From an uncultured Christensenella sp. (GTDB lineage: Bacteria > Bacillota > Clostridia > Christensenellales > CAG-917), in NCBI GenBank assembly GCA_910578325.1, contig CAJTQT010000002.1, forward strand, positions 124,001 to 188,000: a stretch of DNA of 64,000 bases, in the 5' to 3' direction. The notes beneath the pieces were generated by a model. It saw only the letters and a list, made by a program, of their open reading frames with translations. It was not told the origin of the DNA and ran no database searches. How positions within the stretch are numbered: position 1 is the stretch's first letter; each line of letters begins with the position of its first letter. A program made the translations under genes and the position numbers. Shown in pieces: positions 53,216-61,409 of the stretch.

Positions 53216-53587
53216 TTATATCTTTTTACTTTTCGATTTAGAAATCAATCCGAAGACGAAGCCGCAGACAATAGCGGTTGTAAGTCCTGCCGCAACCGCG
53301 CCCATTCCGCCTGCAATCGCGCCGAGAAAACCTTCTTCCTTGACGCCTTCCAACGCGCCTTTTGCCAGATTCGAGCCAAATCCCATAATCGGAATCGTCA
53401 CGCCGGAGCCTGCAAACTCTTTCATATATTCAAATGCCCCCGTTACCTCCAAAACAACGCCCACGAGCATATAAAGCACGAGAATTCGCGCAGAAGACAT
53501 CTGAGTTTTGTTTATCAGAATCTGTCCTATCATACAGATAAGACCGCCGATTGCAAACACTTTTAAATACATTAAAAACATTTCCAT
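53216..53587 (-). CDS. spoVAE: Stage V sporulation protein AE (SpoVAE-type)
   Basis: A small integral membrane protein of about 123 residues with four hydrophobic segments, including GGLICMIGQILINKTQM, YMLVGVVLEVTGAFEYMKEFAGSG and PIMGFGSNLAKGA, which match SpoVAE(b). SpoVA proteins form the inner spore membrane channel for dipicolinic acid. ATG at 53587 is taken; a GTG three codons upstream is possible. It follows spoVAD after 78 nt. The C-terminus is Lys/Ser-rich. Confidence 0.9.
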   Translation of the reverse strand: MEMFLMYLKVFAIGGLICMIGQILINKTQMSSARILVLYMLVGVVLEVTGAFEYMKEFAGSGVTIPIMGFGSNLAKGALEGVKEEGFLGAIAGGMGAVAAGLTTAIVCGFVFGLISKSKSKKI

Positions 53588-53665
53588 AGTTGTCACCGTT
53601 AGTTAAAATCGCGATTAAGTCAATAAGTATTATTGAAATCACGATATTTTAGAATACTTTTACGC

Positions 53666-54859
53666 TTATACCAACAATTCACTCTCGACAGTAAACGCGT
53701 GAGCGATCCCCGGTATAGTTTCTTTTTGCAATGGCGTGTCCTTGTTGAGCAATGCTCCCGTAGGCACTACAAGCACCCGTTTCAATTCCCCGCGCTGCAA
53801 CTTTTTCAGGATATATCCGTTGAACGCGGTGTTTACGCAGCCCGCGCCGCTTCCGCCCTGAAACGTCTTCTGTTCAGGCGTAAAATAACTTGCCCCCGTA
53901 TCCATATAGTAATCGGGCAAGGTTATTCCCTCTTTTGACAACAGGTATTCCAAGGTTTCTTTTCCGAAGCGACCGAGGTCGCCCGTGAATATTCCGTCGT
54001 AATAACTCGGATCTCTGCCACTTTCTTTAAGATGCGTCAGAATCGTATCGCAGGCGGCAGGCGCCATTGCCGCGCCCATATTTGCCTCGTCGTCAATTCC
54101 GAGGTCTATAACTCGCCCTATCGTTCCGCCAGTTATACGCACGCAATGGGTATTCGGACCGCTGTAATCGTTGTTCTCTTTGCCGAAATTCTCTTCGAGT
54201 ATGTTGGATTTATCGGGATGAATAATCTTTTTCTGTTTTTCTATGCTCTTCTTGTATTTTTCAAGCGTTTTTTCATCGATATTCATACTGTCGTCGATTG
54301 CAATTATGTCATCCTCATAAACCCTCTTGTTATATGGCAAAGGCTTCTGATTGCTCAGAACCGTACACCCCGCCCCCGTAACCGTCCATTGCGCCGTAGG
54401 CGGTCGTTGATTTCCGAGTTCGAGCGGGAATCTGTACTGACGCTCCGCCGACGAAAAATGGCTTGAAGTCGAGCAAGTTACGTGATTTGCATAACCTGCC
54501 GAAATAAGCATTGAACCGACTATAACCGTTTCACTGAACGTAGAACACGCGTTATAGAGCCCTAAAAATGCGGTGGGAAAATTTCGCGCGGCGAGGCTGG
54601 TTGCGGAAAGTTCATTGAGCAAATCGCCGCCGATGAGGATATCTATGTCCTCTCGCGTCATTCCCGCTTTCTTGATTGCGCCGGTAATCGCGTCGCGGTG
54701 CATTTTGCTTTCGCACTTTTCGTATGATTTCTCGCACCAAAGGTCGTCTTTCAGAACTATATCAAAACAGTCGCCGAAATTTCCGTCGCCTTCCTTTGGA
54801 CCTACGATCGTAAATCCGCTCTTGATATATACGGGAGATTTTATTTCAAACGTACGCAT
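53666..54859 (-). CDS. spoVAD: Stage V sporulation protein AD with an internal insertion
   Basis: SpoVAD is a thiolase-fold protein that binds dipicolinic acid in the spore inner membrane complex. Conserved segments: IKSGFTIVGPKEGDG, GGDLLNELSATSLAARNF, YNACSTFSE near residue 102, TAQWTVTGAGC near 155, NMGAAMAPAA near 260, and TGDLGRFGKE. It is 397 residues against about 340 in Bacillus. The extra length is a charged, Lys/Glu/Asn-rich insertion at about residues 172-236. It starts 8 nt after spoVAC. Confidence 0.94.
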   Translation of the reverse strand: MRTFEIKSPVYIKSGFTIVGPKEGDGNFGDCFDIVLKDDLWCEKSYEKCESKMHRDAITGAIKKAGMTREDIDILIGGDLLNELSATSLAARNFPTAFLGLYNACSTFSETVIVGSMLISAGYANHVTCSTSSHFSSAERQYRFPLELGNQRPPTAQWTVTGAGCTVLSNQKPLPYNKRVYEDDIIAIDDSMNIDEKTLEKYKKSIEKQKKIIHPDKSNILEENFGKENNDYSGPNTHCVRITGGTIGRVIDLGIDDEANMGAAMAPAACDTILTHLKESGRDPSYYDGIFTGDLGRFGKETLEYLLSKEGITLPDYYMDTGASYFTPEQKTFQGGSGAGCVNTAFNGYILKKLQRGELKRVLVVPTGALLNKDTPLQKETIPGIAHAFTVESELLV

Positions 54860-54867
54860 TTCTCACC

Positions 54868-55308
54868 TCAAATTACAAAATAGCCGATAAAGCCTACAAT
54901 AAAACTTGCCGTAACGCCGAATACGATAATCGGGCCCGCAATTACGAACATTTTTGCGCAAATTCCGAAAAATACGCCCTCACGGTTATACTCCATTGCA
55001 GGCGACACTACGGAGTTTGCAAAGCCTGTTATAGGAATTATCGAGCCGCCTCCCGCATAATGCCCGAGTTTGTCGTACAATCCGACAGCCGTAAAGAAAC
55101 TTCCGAGGAAAATCATTATACAACTCTCCCAAGTCGCGACGTCTTTGTCGCTCATATCCTTGAATATGAGTTTGATGATGTCTCCGATTCCCTCGCCGAT
55201 ACAGCAGATAATTCCGCCTACTATAAAAGCGGCGATAAGAGTACGCACCATAGGCGACTTAGGCTGATTTTTTGTAACATAATCCTGATATTCAATTCTG
55301 TCAATCAT
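54868..55308 (-). CDS. spoVAC: Stage V sporulation protein AC
   Basis: A 146-residue membrane protein. SpoVAC is the mechanosensitive-channel-like subunit of the SpoVA complex. Family features: an N-terminal cytoplasmic segment YQDYVTKNQPKSP, then hydrophobic helices with AAFIVGGIICCIGEGI, LYDKLGHYAGGGSIIPITGFANSVVSPAMEY and a final helix. Its ATG overlaps the stop of the 50-codon gene upstream as ATGA. Confidence 0.94.
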   Translation of the reverse strand: MIDRIEYQDYVTKNQPKSPMVRTLIAAFIVGGIICCIGEGIGDIIKLIFKDMSDKDVATWESCIMIFLGSFFTAVGLYDKLGHYAGGGSIIPITGFANSVVSPAMEYNREGVFFGICAKMFVIAGPIIVFGVTASFIVGFIGYFVI

Positions 55309-55457
55309 AGCGTTCCGTCCGTTTGGCAGGTTTTGACGTCGTTAAGCGGTTTATACGGTGCCGCCTCGGGAGGATTGTCCCTGATACTTTCCGTTTCTAT
55401 ATCCGACTTAAACATTATCTCTTTATCTTCGACGTTTGACGTAAAAAGCCTGTCCAT
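55305..55457 (-). CDS. Small uncharacterised protein gene coupled to spoVAC
   Basis: A 50-codon frame, MDRLFTSNVEDKEIMFKSD at its start, hydrophilic and acidic, with a Pro-rich middle (NPPEAAPYKP). The stop TGA overlaps the spoVAC ATG by 4 nt, the arrangement seen in coupled real genes. There is no strong ribosome site before its ATG. No family is recognised. It may be a small sporulation protein or an unused frame. Confidence 0.45.
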   Translation of the reverse strand: MDRLFTSNVEDKEIMFKSDIETESIRDNPPEAAPYKPLNDVKTCQTDGTL

Positions 55458-55516
55458 AGAAACATTCTTGCCAAGTTTTAATATTTAAAACGCTATTGAT
55501 TGAATTTAACGCCGCT

Positions 55517-56179
55517 TTATATCAACTCTTTCATATAAATCTCGGATAATACGTTCATTATCCTTTCGTTTAAAGCGCGGAGGCTAAGATCGTAGTAGGT
55601 GCTTTTGTAAATCAGTTTCAGCCCGAACACTATCATTGCTATGCCTATCAACAGGTACGCAAACATAATGCTCAGAAGAACGGCTGTCTTTATACTTCCA
55701 TATGTTTTACCGGATAAAAATATCGCGGCAACGGAAACAAGCAAAGCAAGCAGCGGAATTATATCGATACTCTTTCTCGGTCTTTGCAAAACGAATCTGA
55801 AATACTCTATCGCCTCCGAAATCTTTTCACGGGTATCCACAAACTCGTCTTTCAGAACCGAAATGAGAATCTGGGAATCGTCAGGCTGAATTGTTTTCAA
55901 CACTCCGCGCACCTTTTTAAAGTTAAAAAAATCCGCATAAGTCAGGTTGGATTTTGCTTTCAATGTACTGAAAACAATGCAGTATCCCGATGCTATGCAA
56001 GCCGCAACAAGCAACAGTCCCGCGCCGCCAATAATTCGCCAAATATACTCCGAAAACATCGAGGAAATTATAACTGAGGCATATAAAACGATAAACACAG
56101 TGTACAAAACCACTATTCTGACGTCTATTCTTCTGTCGGTAAGGGCATTTTTAAAATTCTGAGTAATTCTTTCGTACAT
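55517..56179 (-). CDS. Membrane protein of unknown function, four predicted helices
   Basis: 220 residues. Two hydrophobic pairs (about residues 22-42 and 45-70, and 142-160 and 165-190) flank a cytoplasmic middle region with FFNFKKVRGVLKTIQPDDSQILISVLKDEF, and a short helical tail follows. No family recognised. It has its own promoter and AGGAG before the ATG. It lies upstream of the spoVA genes on the same strand with a 60-nt gap to the small gene, so it may be co-transcribed with them. Confidence 0.8.
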   Translation of the reverse strand: MYERITQNFKNALTDRRIDVRIVVLYTVFIVLYASVIISSMFSEYIWRIIGGAGLLLVAACIASGYCIVFSTLKAKSNLTYADFFNFKKVRGVLKTIQPDDSQILISVLKDEFVDTREKISEAIEYFRFVLQRPRKSIDIIPLLALLVSVAAIFLSGKTYGSIKTAVLLSIMFAYLLIGIAMIVFGLKLIYKSTYYDLSLRALNERIMNVLSEIYMKELI

Positions 56180-56285
56180 TTTCTTTTCTCCTGAATGTGA
56201 ATTGTAATTTAGTTTTCTAAGCGTCCGACGACATACGCAACAAGTACAATCGATACAATTTGTCTCTTCGCTTTGAACGTATTCG

Positions 56286-56314
56286 ATATTAACATAAAAA
56301 GCAATTCAAGACAA
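56286..56314 (-). promoter_or_regulatory. Promoter of the 56179 membrane-protein gene
   Basis: On the minus strand TTGTCT (56314-56309), a 17-nt spacer and TAATAT (56291-56286), giving a leader of about 100 nt before the gene that starts at 56179. Confidence 0.6.
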
Positions 56315-56379
56315 CGTTTCTAAGATAGTTTCGAAAATCTCTCTGACAACATATTATAAGAGAAAAAAGGAGCGACAAT

Positions 56380-56817
56380 ATGGCAACAGACGGAAGACGT
56401 GAATTTTTTATATTTAACGATTACGGCCCCGAGCCGCTTGCGGTAAACGTAGCAAATGCCGCGATGCTAAACTGCAATTATCGCACAATACTCTGGACGG
56501 GCGAGCATCTGCAACTGACGTTGATGAAAATAGACAGAGGTGACGATATCGGACTTGAAGTCCACTCTGACGTAGACCAGTATCTTATGATTATCGACGG
56601 TACGGGACTCGTAACAATGGGAAAATCGCGCGATAATCTTAATTATCAGAAAACGGTACGCTGCGGATACGGAATCTTCGTGCCTGCCGGAACCTGGCAC
56701 AATCTGATTAATACGGGAAACAAACCTTTGAGACTGACTTCTGTATATGCTCCGCCAGAGCATCCCCACGGCACCGTTCATCCTACAAAGGAAATTGCTA
56801 TGCAACAAGGCGATTAA
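56380..56817 (+). CDS. Cupin-domain protein
   Basis: A 145-residue single-domain cupin, related to the mannose-6-phosphate isomerase-like group. Cupin motif 1 is GLEVHSDVDQYLMIIDGTG (metal ligands His, and probably Asp/Gln positions), and motif 2 is PAGTWHNLINTG. The tail contains HPHGTVH. GGAG lies 7 nt before the ATG. It is transcribed away from the 56179 gene. Such cupins occur near spore-coat or stress genes in clostridia, but no function can be assigned. Confidence 0.88.
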   Translation: MATDGRREFFIFNDYGPEPLAVNVANAAMLNCNYRTILWTGEHLQLTLMKIDRGDDIGLEVHSDVDQYLMIIDGTGLVTMGKSRDNLNYQKTVRCGYGIFVPAGTWHNLINTGNKPLRLTSVYAPPEHPHGTVHPTKEIAMQQGD

Positions 56818-56932
56818 ATAAAAATCCACAAGTCAAACCGATGGTTTGTTCGCATAAAAAACGCGTCCGCTGAATGCAGGGGCGTTTAGCATTTACGGAA
56901 TATATCCACGCTATAAAACTTTTGCTCATAAA

Positions 56933-57679
56933 TCAAAGTCCGATCGAAAACTCCGTAAAAGTGGGAACGAATCGCATTCCGTCAAAGTCCAGCGTCTGTA
57001 CGATATATCCCAGACGGTTTACTTCCGCTACCGCCGCAACCGAGCGATATGTTATCAGCCTCCAAAATCCGCTTGCGGGATTCAACGACGGCGAAATAAA
57101 TGAAATAGCGTTTACATACGGTTCTTCACCCTTTAAACTGCCGTCGTCTGCAAAGATTTTGTCATAAAATACCTTATCCATATATTTTACGTCAACTGTA
57201 AGCGTATGTTCGGCAGTGTTATTATTTCTTAATTCCATAAATCCGTCAGGCTTGAAAACCGCTCCGAACGTAGTATGCTCGCTGTCCATTTCGTCATCAT
57301 ACAAAAGTTGATACGACTGTGTTTTCAGGCGGTAAACTCGGTAGTTCCCATATCCTCCGCTGCCGCCTGTCTGCGAAGAAGAGAACAACAGATTTTCGTC
57401 GGAGCCGAAATCAAATACTTCAATCAAGGGCGAATAGCCGTCTTCGAGTTCTATACAATAAGGCTTGAAATTTTCAAACTCAACACTTACTTTTAAATCG
57501 GTAATATAGGTTTCGCCGTTTCCGAGCAATGTTGCAACGCCTTTAATGCCTCCGTCACATACGTTGACCGAATCCAAAACGCGCTCGGATTCCGCGGCAA
57601 TCGTAACGCCCTGTGCCGACAAACCGAATGTCGTCATCGCCAAAAGAAACAGTAACGGTAAAAATATTTTTTTCTTCAT
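56933..57679 (-). CDS. Secreted protein of unknown function
   Basis: 248 residues with a clear signal peptide (MKKKIFLPLLFLLAMTTFGLSAQG) and probable cleavage near residue 22. The mature part looks beta-rich. Features such as VSVEFENFKPYCIELEDGYSPLIEVFDFGS and SQTGGSGGYGNYRVYRL are not from a family I recognise. It lies just after the mscS terminator and has no clear Shine-Dalgarno site; a TATAAT lies 16 nt before the ATG, without a -35. Confidence 0.78.
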   Translation of the reverse strand: MKKKIFLPLLFLLAMTTFGLSAQGVTIAAESERVLDSVNVCDGGIKGVATLLGNGETYITDLKVSVEFENFKPYCIELEDGYSPLIEVFDFGSDENLLFSSSQTGGSGGYGNYRVYRLKTQSYQLLYDDEMDSEHTTFGAVFKPDGFMELRNNNTAEHTLTVDVKYMDKVFYDKIFADDGSLKGEEPYVNAISFISPSLNPASGFWRLITYRSVAAVAEVNRLGYIVQTLDFDGMRFVPTFTEFSIGL

Positions 57680-57700
57680 AGTTTAAGTATGTGAAATTAT

Positions 57701-57729
57701 AAAAAATAAAACCGCACGGGCGCGGTTTT
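57701..57729 (-). terminator. Intrinsic terminator after mscS
   Basis: AAAACCGC and GCGGTTTT form a perfect 8-bp stem with a 6-nt loop. On the minus strand ATTTTTT follows. It lies 21 nt past the mscS stop. Confidence 0.85.
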
Positions 57730-57750
57730 ATCTTTTAGTATTTATTCCAT

Positions 57751-58710
57751 TTATTCTTCTTCTTTTTCCAGATGTACAACAAGTTGATTAAACGGAATGC
57801 CTACGCCGTTTTCATCGAACATAAGTTTGAGTTGCTTGTTCATTTCGCGCTGAATTGCGAATATATCGCCCTCGTTGCATTGCGCCGTAAACTGCAACGT
57901 CACTCCCGACGCGCCTAATGTTGCGACTCCGTCGTAGGAAATTTCTCCTAATACGCCCTCGATTTTCACATCAGGCAGTTTAGACTGTATGACTTCTTCC
58001 ACTCTTTGCAGCGACTCGCCGTACTCTATATCGATAAGCGACTTTGCCGTAGACGGCTTTATAGTCTGATTGAGTACGCCTCTTATGTCGCTGTTGTTGA
58101 CAATTTTGATATTTCCGAGCGCTTCGAGTTTTGTCGTTCTGATACCGATAGATACCACCGTGCCGCGGAAATCTCCGATAGTTATGATGTCACCTACGTT
58201 GAATTCGTTTTCAAACACTATAAACAAACCTGCTACTACGTCCGATATCAGGCTCTGCATTCCGAGTCCGACAATCAACGTAACAACTCCCGCTCCTGTT
58301 ATCAGGGCCGTGGTGTTGATTCCCCATATAGCAAGTACGGCAATGACCAGAATTATCGCGACAACGCATTTAACAATACTGTTTATCAGCCTTATTACGG
58401 TTATCTGGCGTTGGTTTTTGCGGAAAACTCTGTTCAGAATTGCAAGCACCACCGTTGTAATTAAAAGAACAATCGAAATCACTCTTATTGCCTGAATAAT
58501 TTTAGGGACAAGCGCCAAAACTCCGTTTACGAATTCGGAATCGGAAATTCCCCTGTTAAAAATACTTTCGGCAGGAAAAATGTAATCGTGCAACACATAC
58601 GAACATATTGTGCCGATTAGCATTATAGAAAGAATGATAATCTTTATCGGCCCCATACTTTTAACTTTTTTTCCGATTTCTTCGGTATGTTTTTTGATAT
58701 TCTCCTTCAT
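57751..58710 (-). CDS. Small-conductance mechanosensitive channel, MscS family
   Basis: 319 residues. Hydrophobic segments lie near residues 22-43, 68-90 and 108-130, followed by the pore-lining helix GAGVVTLIVGLGMQSLISDVVAGLFIVFENEFNVGDIITIG, the MscS signature. The beta and alpha-beta cytoplasmic domains end with an acidic tail (LEKEEE). It would release solutes under hypo-osmotic stress. GGAG lies 6 nt before the ATG. Confidence 0.93.
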   Translation of the reverse strand: MKENIKKHTEEIGKKVKSMGPIKIIILSIMLIGTICSYVLHDYIFPAESIFNRGISDSEFVNGVLALVPKIIQAIRVISIVLLITTVVLAILNRVFRKNQRQITVIRLINSIVKCVVAIILVIAVLAIWGINTTALITGAGVVTLIVGLGMQSLISDVVAGLFIVFENEFNVGDIITIGDFRGTVVSIGIRTTKLEALGNIKIVNNSDIRGVLNQTIKPSTAKSLIDIEYGESLQRVEEVIQSKLPDVKIEGVLGEISYDGVATLGASGVTLQFTAQCNEGDIFAIQREMNKQLKLMFDENGVGIPFNQLVVHLEKEEE

Positions 58711-58912
58711 TTTTGACTCCTTTCATAGACTTAGCAAAATATTGACATTAGAAAGTATGGTAACAAATATTTTGGTATAAGTAAAGACAAATTTTATCGC
58801 TTGAAATCAAAATCCCTAACGTCTAAACCTACCGCAAGTCATAACAGACTGTTGCGTATTTATTTAAACAGGCAACGTACTTATTCTTTACCCATTTGCT
58901 GTCATAATAAAC

Positions 58913-58946
58913 TTTGAAAAGCGCGCAAAAGAGCGCGCTTTTCAAA
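58913..58946 (-). terminator. Terminator after rubrerythrin
   Basis: TTTGAAAAGCGCGC and GCGCGCTTTTCAAA form a 14-bp perfect stem around a 6-nt loop. On the minus strand AGTTTATTATG follows. A second hairpin (ACGCATTT/AAATGCGT, 58949-58967) lies between it and the rubrerythrin stop. Confidence 0.75.
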
Positions 58947-58997
58947 TACGCATTTAAAAAATGCGTCCATTTCAAATTATAAAAAACTATTTATTTC

Positions 58998-59537
58998 TCA
59001 ATAATTTTCCGCGTGTACTTCGAAATAACTCTGCGGATGATTGCATACAGGACACACCTCAGGCGCACCTGTTCCGACAACAATATGTCCGCAGTTGCGG
59101 CATTCCCAGACTTTCACTTCGCTCTTTTCGAAAACAGCCGCCATTTCTACGTTCTTTAATAAAGCGCGGTATCTCTCCTCGTGATGCTTCTCGATCGCAC
59201 CGACCATACGGAATTTTTCAGCAAGGTCTTTAAAACCTTCCTGCTCGGCAGTTTTTGCAAATTGCTCATACATATCCGTCCACTCGAAGTTTTCTCCGTT
59301 TGCGGCTTCGTTCAGATTCTGAGCGGTATCGCCTATCCCCTGCAACTCTTTGAACCACATCTTTGCGTGTTCCTTTTCATTATCCGCAGTCTTTAAGAAT
59401 ATGGATGATATCTGTTCGAAACCTTCTTTTTTAGCAACCGAAGCAAAGTATGTATACTTATTTCTCGCCTGCGATTCACCCGCAAACGCCGCTTCAAGAT
59501 TCTTTTCCGTTTGAGTTCCTTTATATTTGTTTTCCAT
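58998..59537 (-). CDS. rbr: Rubrerythrin
   Basis: An iron protein for peroxide reduction in anaerobes. About 179 residues. The N-terminal di-iron four-helix bundle has [22 protein letters not shown] and two ExxH metal motifs ([19 protein letters not shown]). The C-terminal rubredoxin-like domain has [10 protein letters not shown] and [11 protein letters not shown]. The ATG at 59537 has GGAGG upstream. It points to an anaerobic or microaerophilic host. Confidence 0.96.
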   Translation of the reverse strand: MENKYKGTQTEKNLEAAFAGESQARNKYTYFASVAKKEGFEQISSIFLKTADNEKEHAKMWFKELQGIGDTAQNLNEAANGENFEWTDMYEQFAKTAEQEGFKDLAEKFRMVGAIEKHHEERYRALLKNVEMAAVFEKSEVKVWECRNCGHIVVGTGAPEVCPVCNHPQSYFEVHAENY

Positions 59538-59603
59538 AAATTCCTCCATAATAATTTCATTATTTTAAATTTTCAAATGATTATCTAAATTCAATCTATC
59601 AGT

Positions 59604-60092
59604 TTATGACTTATAATAATTCCGCACATCTCTTCCCGCCGGACGTGAGTAAGCGCAAGAATAATATATCCTTCCCGGAAGAAAATGATAAGAAGCGTAA
59701 TCTTCTCCGTCAAGATAAATGTCATACATACTATTATTAGTTTCTGAAACTTTCAATTTGTAACTATATTCGTGCACAGAATTAGGACCTATAACAAACT
59801 CATCCTGCAAAGGTAACGAACCAAGTCCAATGGAACCGTGTATTATCATTTTATCATTTTTAAACTCGATATAAAATTGCGAGAAATCCATTTTATTACC
59901 TTTAATATGCTCATATTCAAGGCCGCCATTGTTTATAACCGAAAAACCGGGACGGGTTTCGTAGTAAAAACTAATATCTCTTAAATAATATACACCCTGA
60001 ATCTTATTTTCAGGACGATTGCACGCGGTAAAAGCAAAAGTACCTGCCACAATTATAAATATGCAACTAATAAGTGATATAAATTTTTTCAT
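59604..60092 (-). CDS. Small lipoprotein of unknown function
   Basis: About 162 residues from the ATG at 60092, which is preceded by an unusually G-rich ribosome site (eight G). The N-terminus is a lipoprotein signal, MKKFISLISCIFIIVAG followed by a lipobox-like FTAC near residue 25, so it is probably lipidated and anchored outside the cytoplasmic membrane. The mature part is beta-rich, with IQGVYYLRDISFYYETRPG and PLQDEFVIGPNSVHEYSYKLK. No family recognised. Composition is more AT-rich than its neighbours. Confidence 0.78.
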   Translation of the reverse strand: MKKFISLISCIFIIVAGTFAFTACNRPENKIQGVYYLRDISFYYETRPGFSVINNGGLEYEHIKGNKMDFSQFYIEFKNDKMIIHGSIGLGSLPLQDEFVIGPNSVHEYSYKLKVSETNNSMYDIYLDGEDYASYHFLPGRIYYSCAYSRPAGRDVRNYYKS

Positions 60093-60193
60093 TTGATATC
60101 CCCCCCAAAAAAAATACGAATTAATTACGCTGATATTATACATCATAGTCAAGCGATGTTCAAGTTGTAATTGTCATTATTCTAATCAATAAA

Positions 60194-60245
60194 GCCGAGT
60201 GCGCAATTTTATTGCACAAATCACCCTGCTCCACTAAAACAAAAC
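60194..60245. repeat. 50-bp repeat, first copy
   Basis: Starts GCCGAGTGCGCAATTTTATT and ends in CACTAAAACAAAA. It closely matches 60516-60566 next to tRNA-Tyr. It contains a TGCGCAAT...ATTGCACA hairpin with one mismatch. Confidence 0.75.
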
Positions 60246-60249
60246 CCAT

Positions 60250-60345
60250 CTTTCAAGCAAGCAATTTAGCGAAACTTTCATTATGTTTAAACGAAACTTT
60301 GAGTGACAGCGTACAATTGCTTGCGCGAAGTGCCACGAAAATGCG
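60250..60345. repeat. Structured repeat, copy D (diverged)
   Basis: GCAAGCAATT (60257-60266) pairs perfectly with AATTGCTTGC (60315-60324). The loop has AGCGAAAC, GTTTAAACG and GAGTGACAGC, which match the GCGAAAC, GTTTACAACG and GAGTGATAGC of copies A and B. After the stem comes GCGCGAAGTG. The pairing is kept although the arm sequence differs. Confidence 0.65.
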
Positions 60346-60364
60346 AATAAACAGGTCGCGCTTT

Positions 60365-60392
60365 TAATGAAAAAGCGCACCAACAAGTGCGC
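60365..60392 (-). terminator. Terminator behind the tRNA-Tyr remnant
   Basis: GCGCAC and GTGCGC make a 6-bp stem with a 6-nt loop, followed on the minus strand by TTTTTCATT. It lies 8 nt past the remnant tRNA 3' end, mirroring the arrangement at the intact tRNA-Tyr. Confidence 0.6.
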
Positions 60393-60399
60393 ATTTTCG

Positions 60400-60420
60400 T
60401 GGTGGGCAGGGGTGGATTCG
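60400..60420 (-). pseudogene. tRNA-Tyr 3'-end fragment
   Basis: The last 21 nt of tRNA-Tyr, part of the T-arm, acceptor strand and CCA, are repeated here exactly, and the match extends outward to 27 nt (60394-60420 against 60579-60605). No anticodon or D-arm is present. This is the pattern left by integration at a tRNA 3' end or by duplication. Confidence 0.75.
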
Positions 60421-60515
60421 TTTAATAGCGAAGGGCTGACACTTTAAATAACAGCAGGATTCGTTGTGGGTTTCTGCCCTGAGCGTCAGCACCGAAAGGT
60501 GGTTCGCTCGGCGTT

Positions 60516-60566
60516 GCCGAGTGCGCAATTTTATTGCGCAAATCACCCCCCACTAAAACAAAAACA
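60516..60566. repeat. 50-bp repeat, second copy
   Basis: Matches 60194-60245 with few changes. It contains TGCGCAAT/ATTGCGCA, a perfect 8-bp hairpin, and ends in the A-rich segment that forms the U-tract of the tRNA-Tyr terminator on the minus strand. Confidence 0.75.
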
Positions 60567-60580
60567 CGCTTTCGCGTGTT
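60551..60580 (-). terminator. Terminator of the tRNA operon
   Basis: AACACGC and GCGTGTT form a perfect 7-bp stem with a GAAA tetraloop on the minus strand, followed by TTTGTTTTAG. It begins 5 nt after the tRNA-Tyr CCA end. Confidence 0.88.
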
Positions 60581-60584
60581 TTCG

Positions 60585-60669
<85 letters not shown>

Positions 60670-60683
60670 ATATTTATTAAATT

Positions 60684-60759
60684 TGGAGCTGGTGATCGGA
60701 ATCGAACCAACAACCTACTGATTACAAATCAGTTGCTCTGCCTGTTGAGCTACACCAGC
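60684..60759 (-). tRNA. tRNA-Thr (TGT)
   Basis: 76 nt with encoded CCA. Acceptor GCTGGTG pairs with CACCAGC. Anticodon stem ACTGA/TCAGT and loop TTTGTAA give TGT. Confidence 0.95.
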
Positions 60760-60765
60760 ATTGCG

Positions 60766-60841
60766 TGGTGCCTCGGGGCGGACTCGAACCACCGACACAG
60801 GGATTTTCAGTCCCTTGCTCTACCACCTGAGCTACCGAGGC
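60766..60841 (-). tRNA. tRNA-Phe (GAA)
   Basis: 76 nt with encoded CCA. Acceptor GCCTCGG pairs with CCGAGGC. Anticodon stem AGGGA/TCCCT and loop CTGAAAA give GAA. Confidence 0.95.
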
Positions 60842-60897
60842 ATAACGTCGCATACCTTTTCAGCGGCACAGGCTGCGACAGACTTGATATTGTTGTT

Positions 60898-60922
60898 GTG
60901 GCAGTGACTGAGTCACTGCCAC
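60898..60922. repeat. 25-nt palindrome between tRNA-Asp and tRNA-Phe
   Basis: GTGGCAGTGACT and AGTCACTGCCAC flank a single base, making two perfect 12-nt arms. It lies in the 91-nt spacer between tRNA-Phe and tRNA-Asp, and no U-tract follows. It could be a processing hairpin or a protein site. Confidence 0.75.
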
Positions 60923-60932
60923 ATATATCATT

Positions 60933-61009
60933 TGGCGACCCGAAGGGGGCTCGAACCCCTGACCTCCAGCGTGACAGGCTGGCGTACTAACCAACTGTAC
61001 TACCGGGCC
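60933..61009 (-). tRNA. tRNA-Asp (GTC)
   Basis: 77 nt with encoded CCA. Acceptor GGCCCGG pairs with TCGGGTC, including two G-U pairs. Anticodon stem CCAGC/GCTGG and loop CTGTCAC give GTC. Discriminator base G, as usual for tRNA-Asp. Confidence 0.94.
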
Positions 61010-61028
61010 ACATTATAATGATTGATTT

Positions 61029-61105
61029 TGGTGGGCCTTCACGGACTCGAACCGCGGACCGATCGGTTATGAGCCGACTGCTCTAACCAACTGAGCTAAA
61101 GGCCC
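61029..61105 (-). tRNA. tRNA-Met (CAT), elongator type
   Basis: 77 nt with encoded CCA. Acceptor GGGCCTT pairs with AAGGCCC. Anticodon loop CTCATAA carries CAT. The fully paired acceptor end and the D-arm TAGCTCAG fit the elongator form and not initiator; tRNA-Ile with a modified CAT anticodon is less likely from overall sequence. Confidence 0.88.
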
Positions 61106-61156
61106 GAATCATTCATCTATGAAGATGACGTCATCTCACGAATTTTGCGGATAATG

Positions 61157-61233
61157 TGGTCGGGGTGAAGAGATTCGAACTCCCGACCCTCTGCTCCCAA
61201 AGCAGATGCGCTACCAAACTGCGCTACACCCCG
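61157..61233 (-). tRNA. tRNA-Pro (TGG)
   Basis: 77 nt with encoded CCA. Acceptor CGGGGTG pairs with CACCCCG. Anticodon stem TCTGC/GCAGA and loop TTTGGGA give TGG. First gene of the tRNA operon. Confidence 0.95.
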
Positions 61234-61261
61234 TTGAACCCGTTGTGTTGACGACTTACAC

Positions 61262-61290
61262 AATATACAATAAAAAAACGTCTGTGTCAA
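61262..61290 (-). promoter_or_regulatory. Promoter of the tRNA operon
   Basis: On the minus strand TTGACA (61290-61285), a 17-nt spacer and TATATT (61267-61262), 29 nt upstream of tRNA-Pro. The -35 is the perfect consensus, as expected for stable RNA. Confidence 0.85.
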
Positions 61291-61409
61291 TGATTTTTTG
61301 ATGTGATTTTGAGAATTTTTTGACAGAATTTTCCCCTATATTTGGTTTTAAGACAAAAGTGTTCAAAATCTTTAACGCGTCATCAATTATTCTATCTTTC
61401 GGAGGCGAT

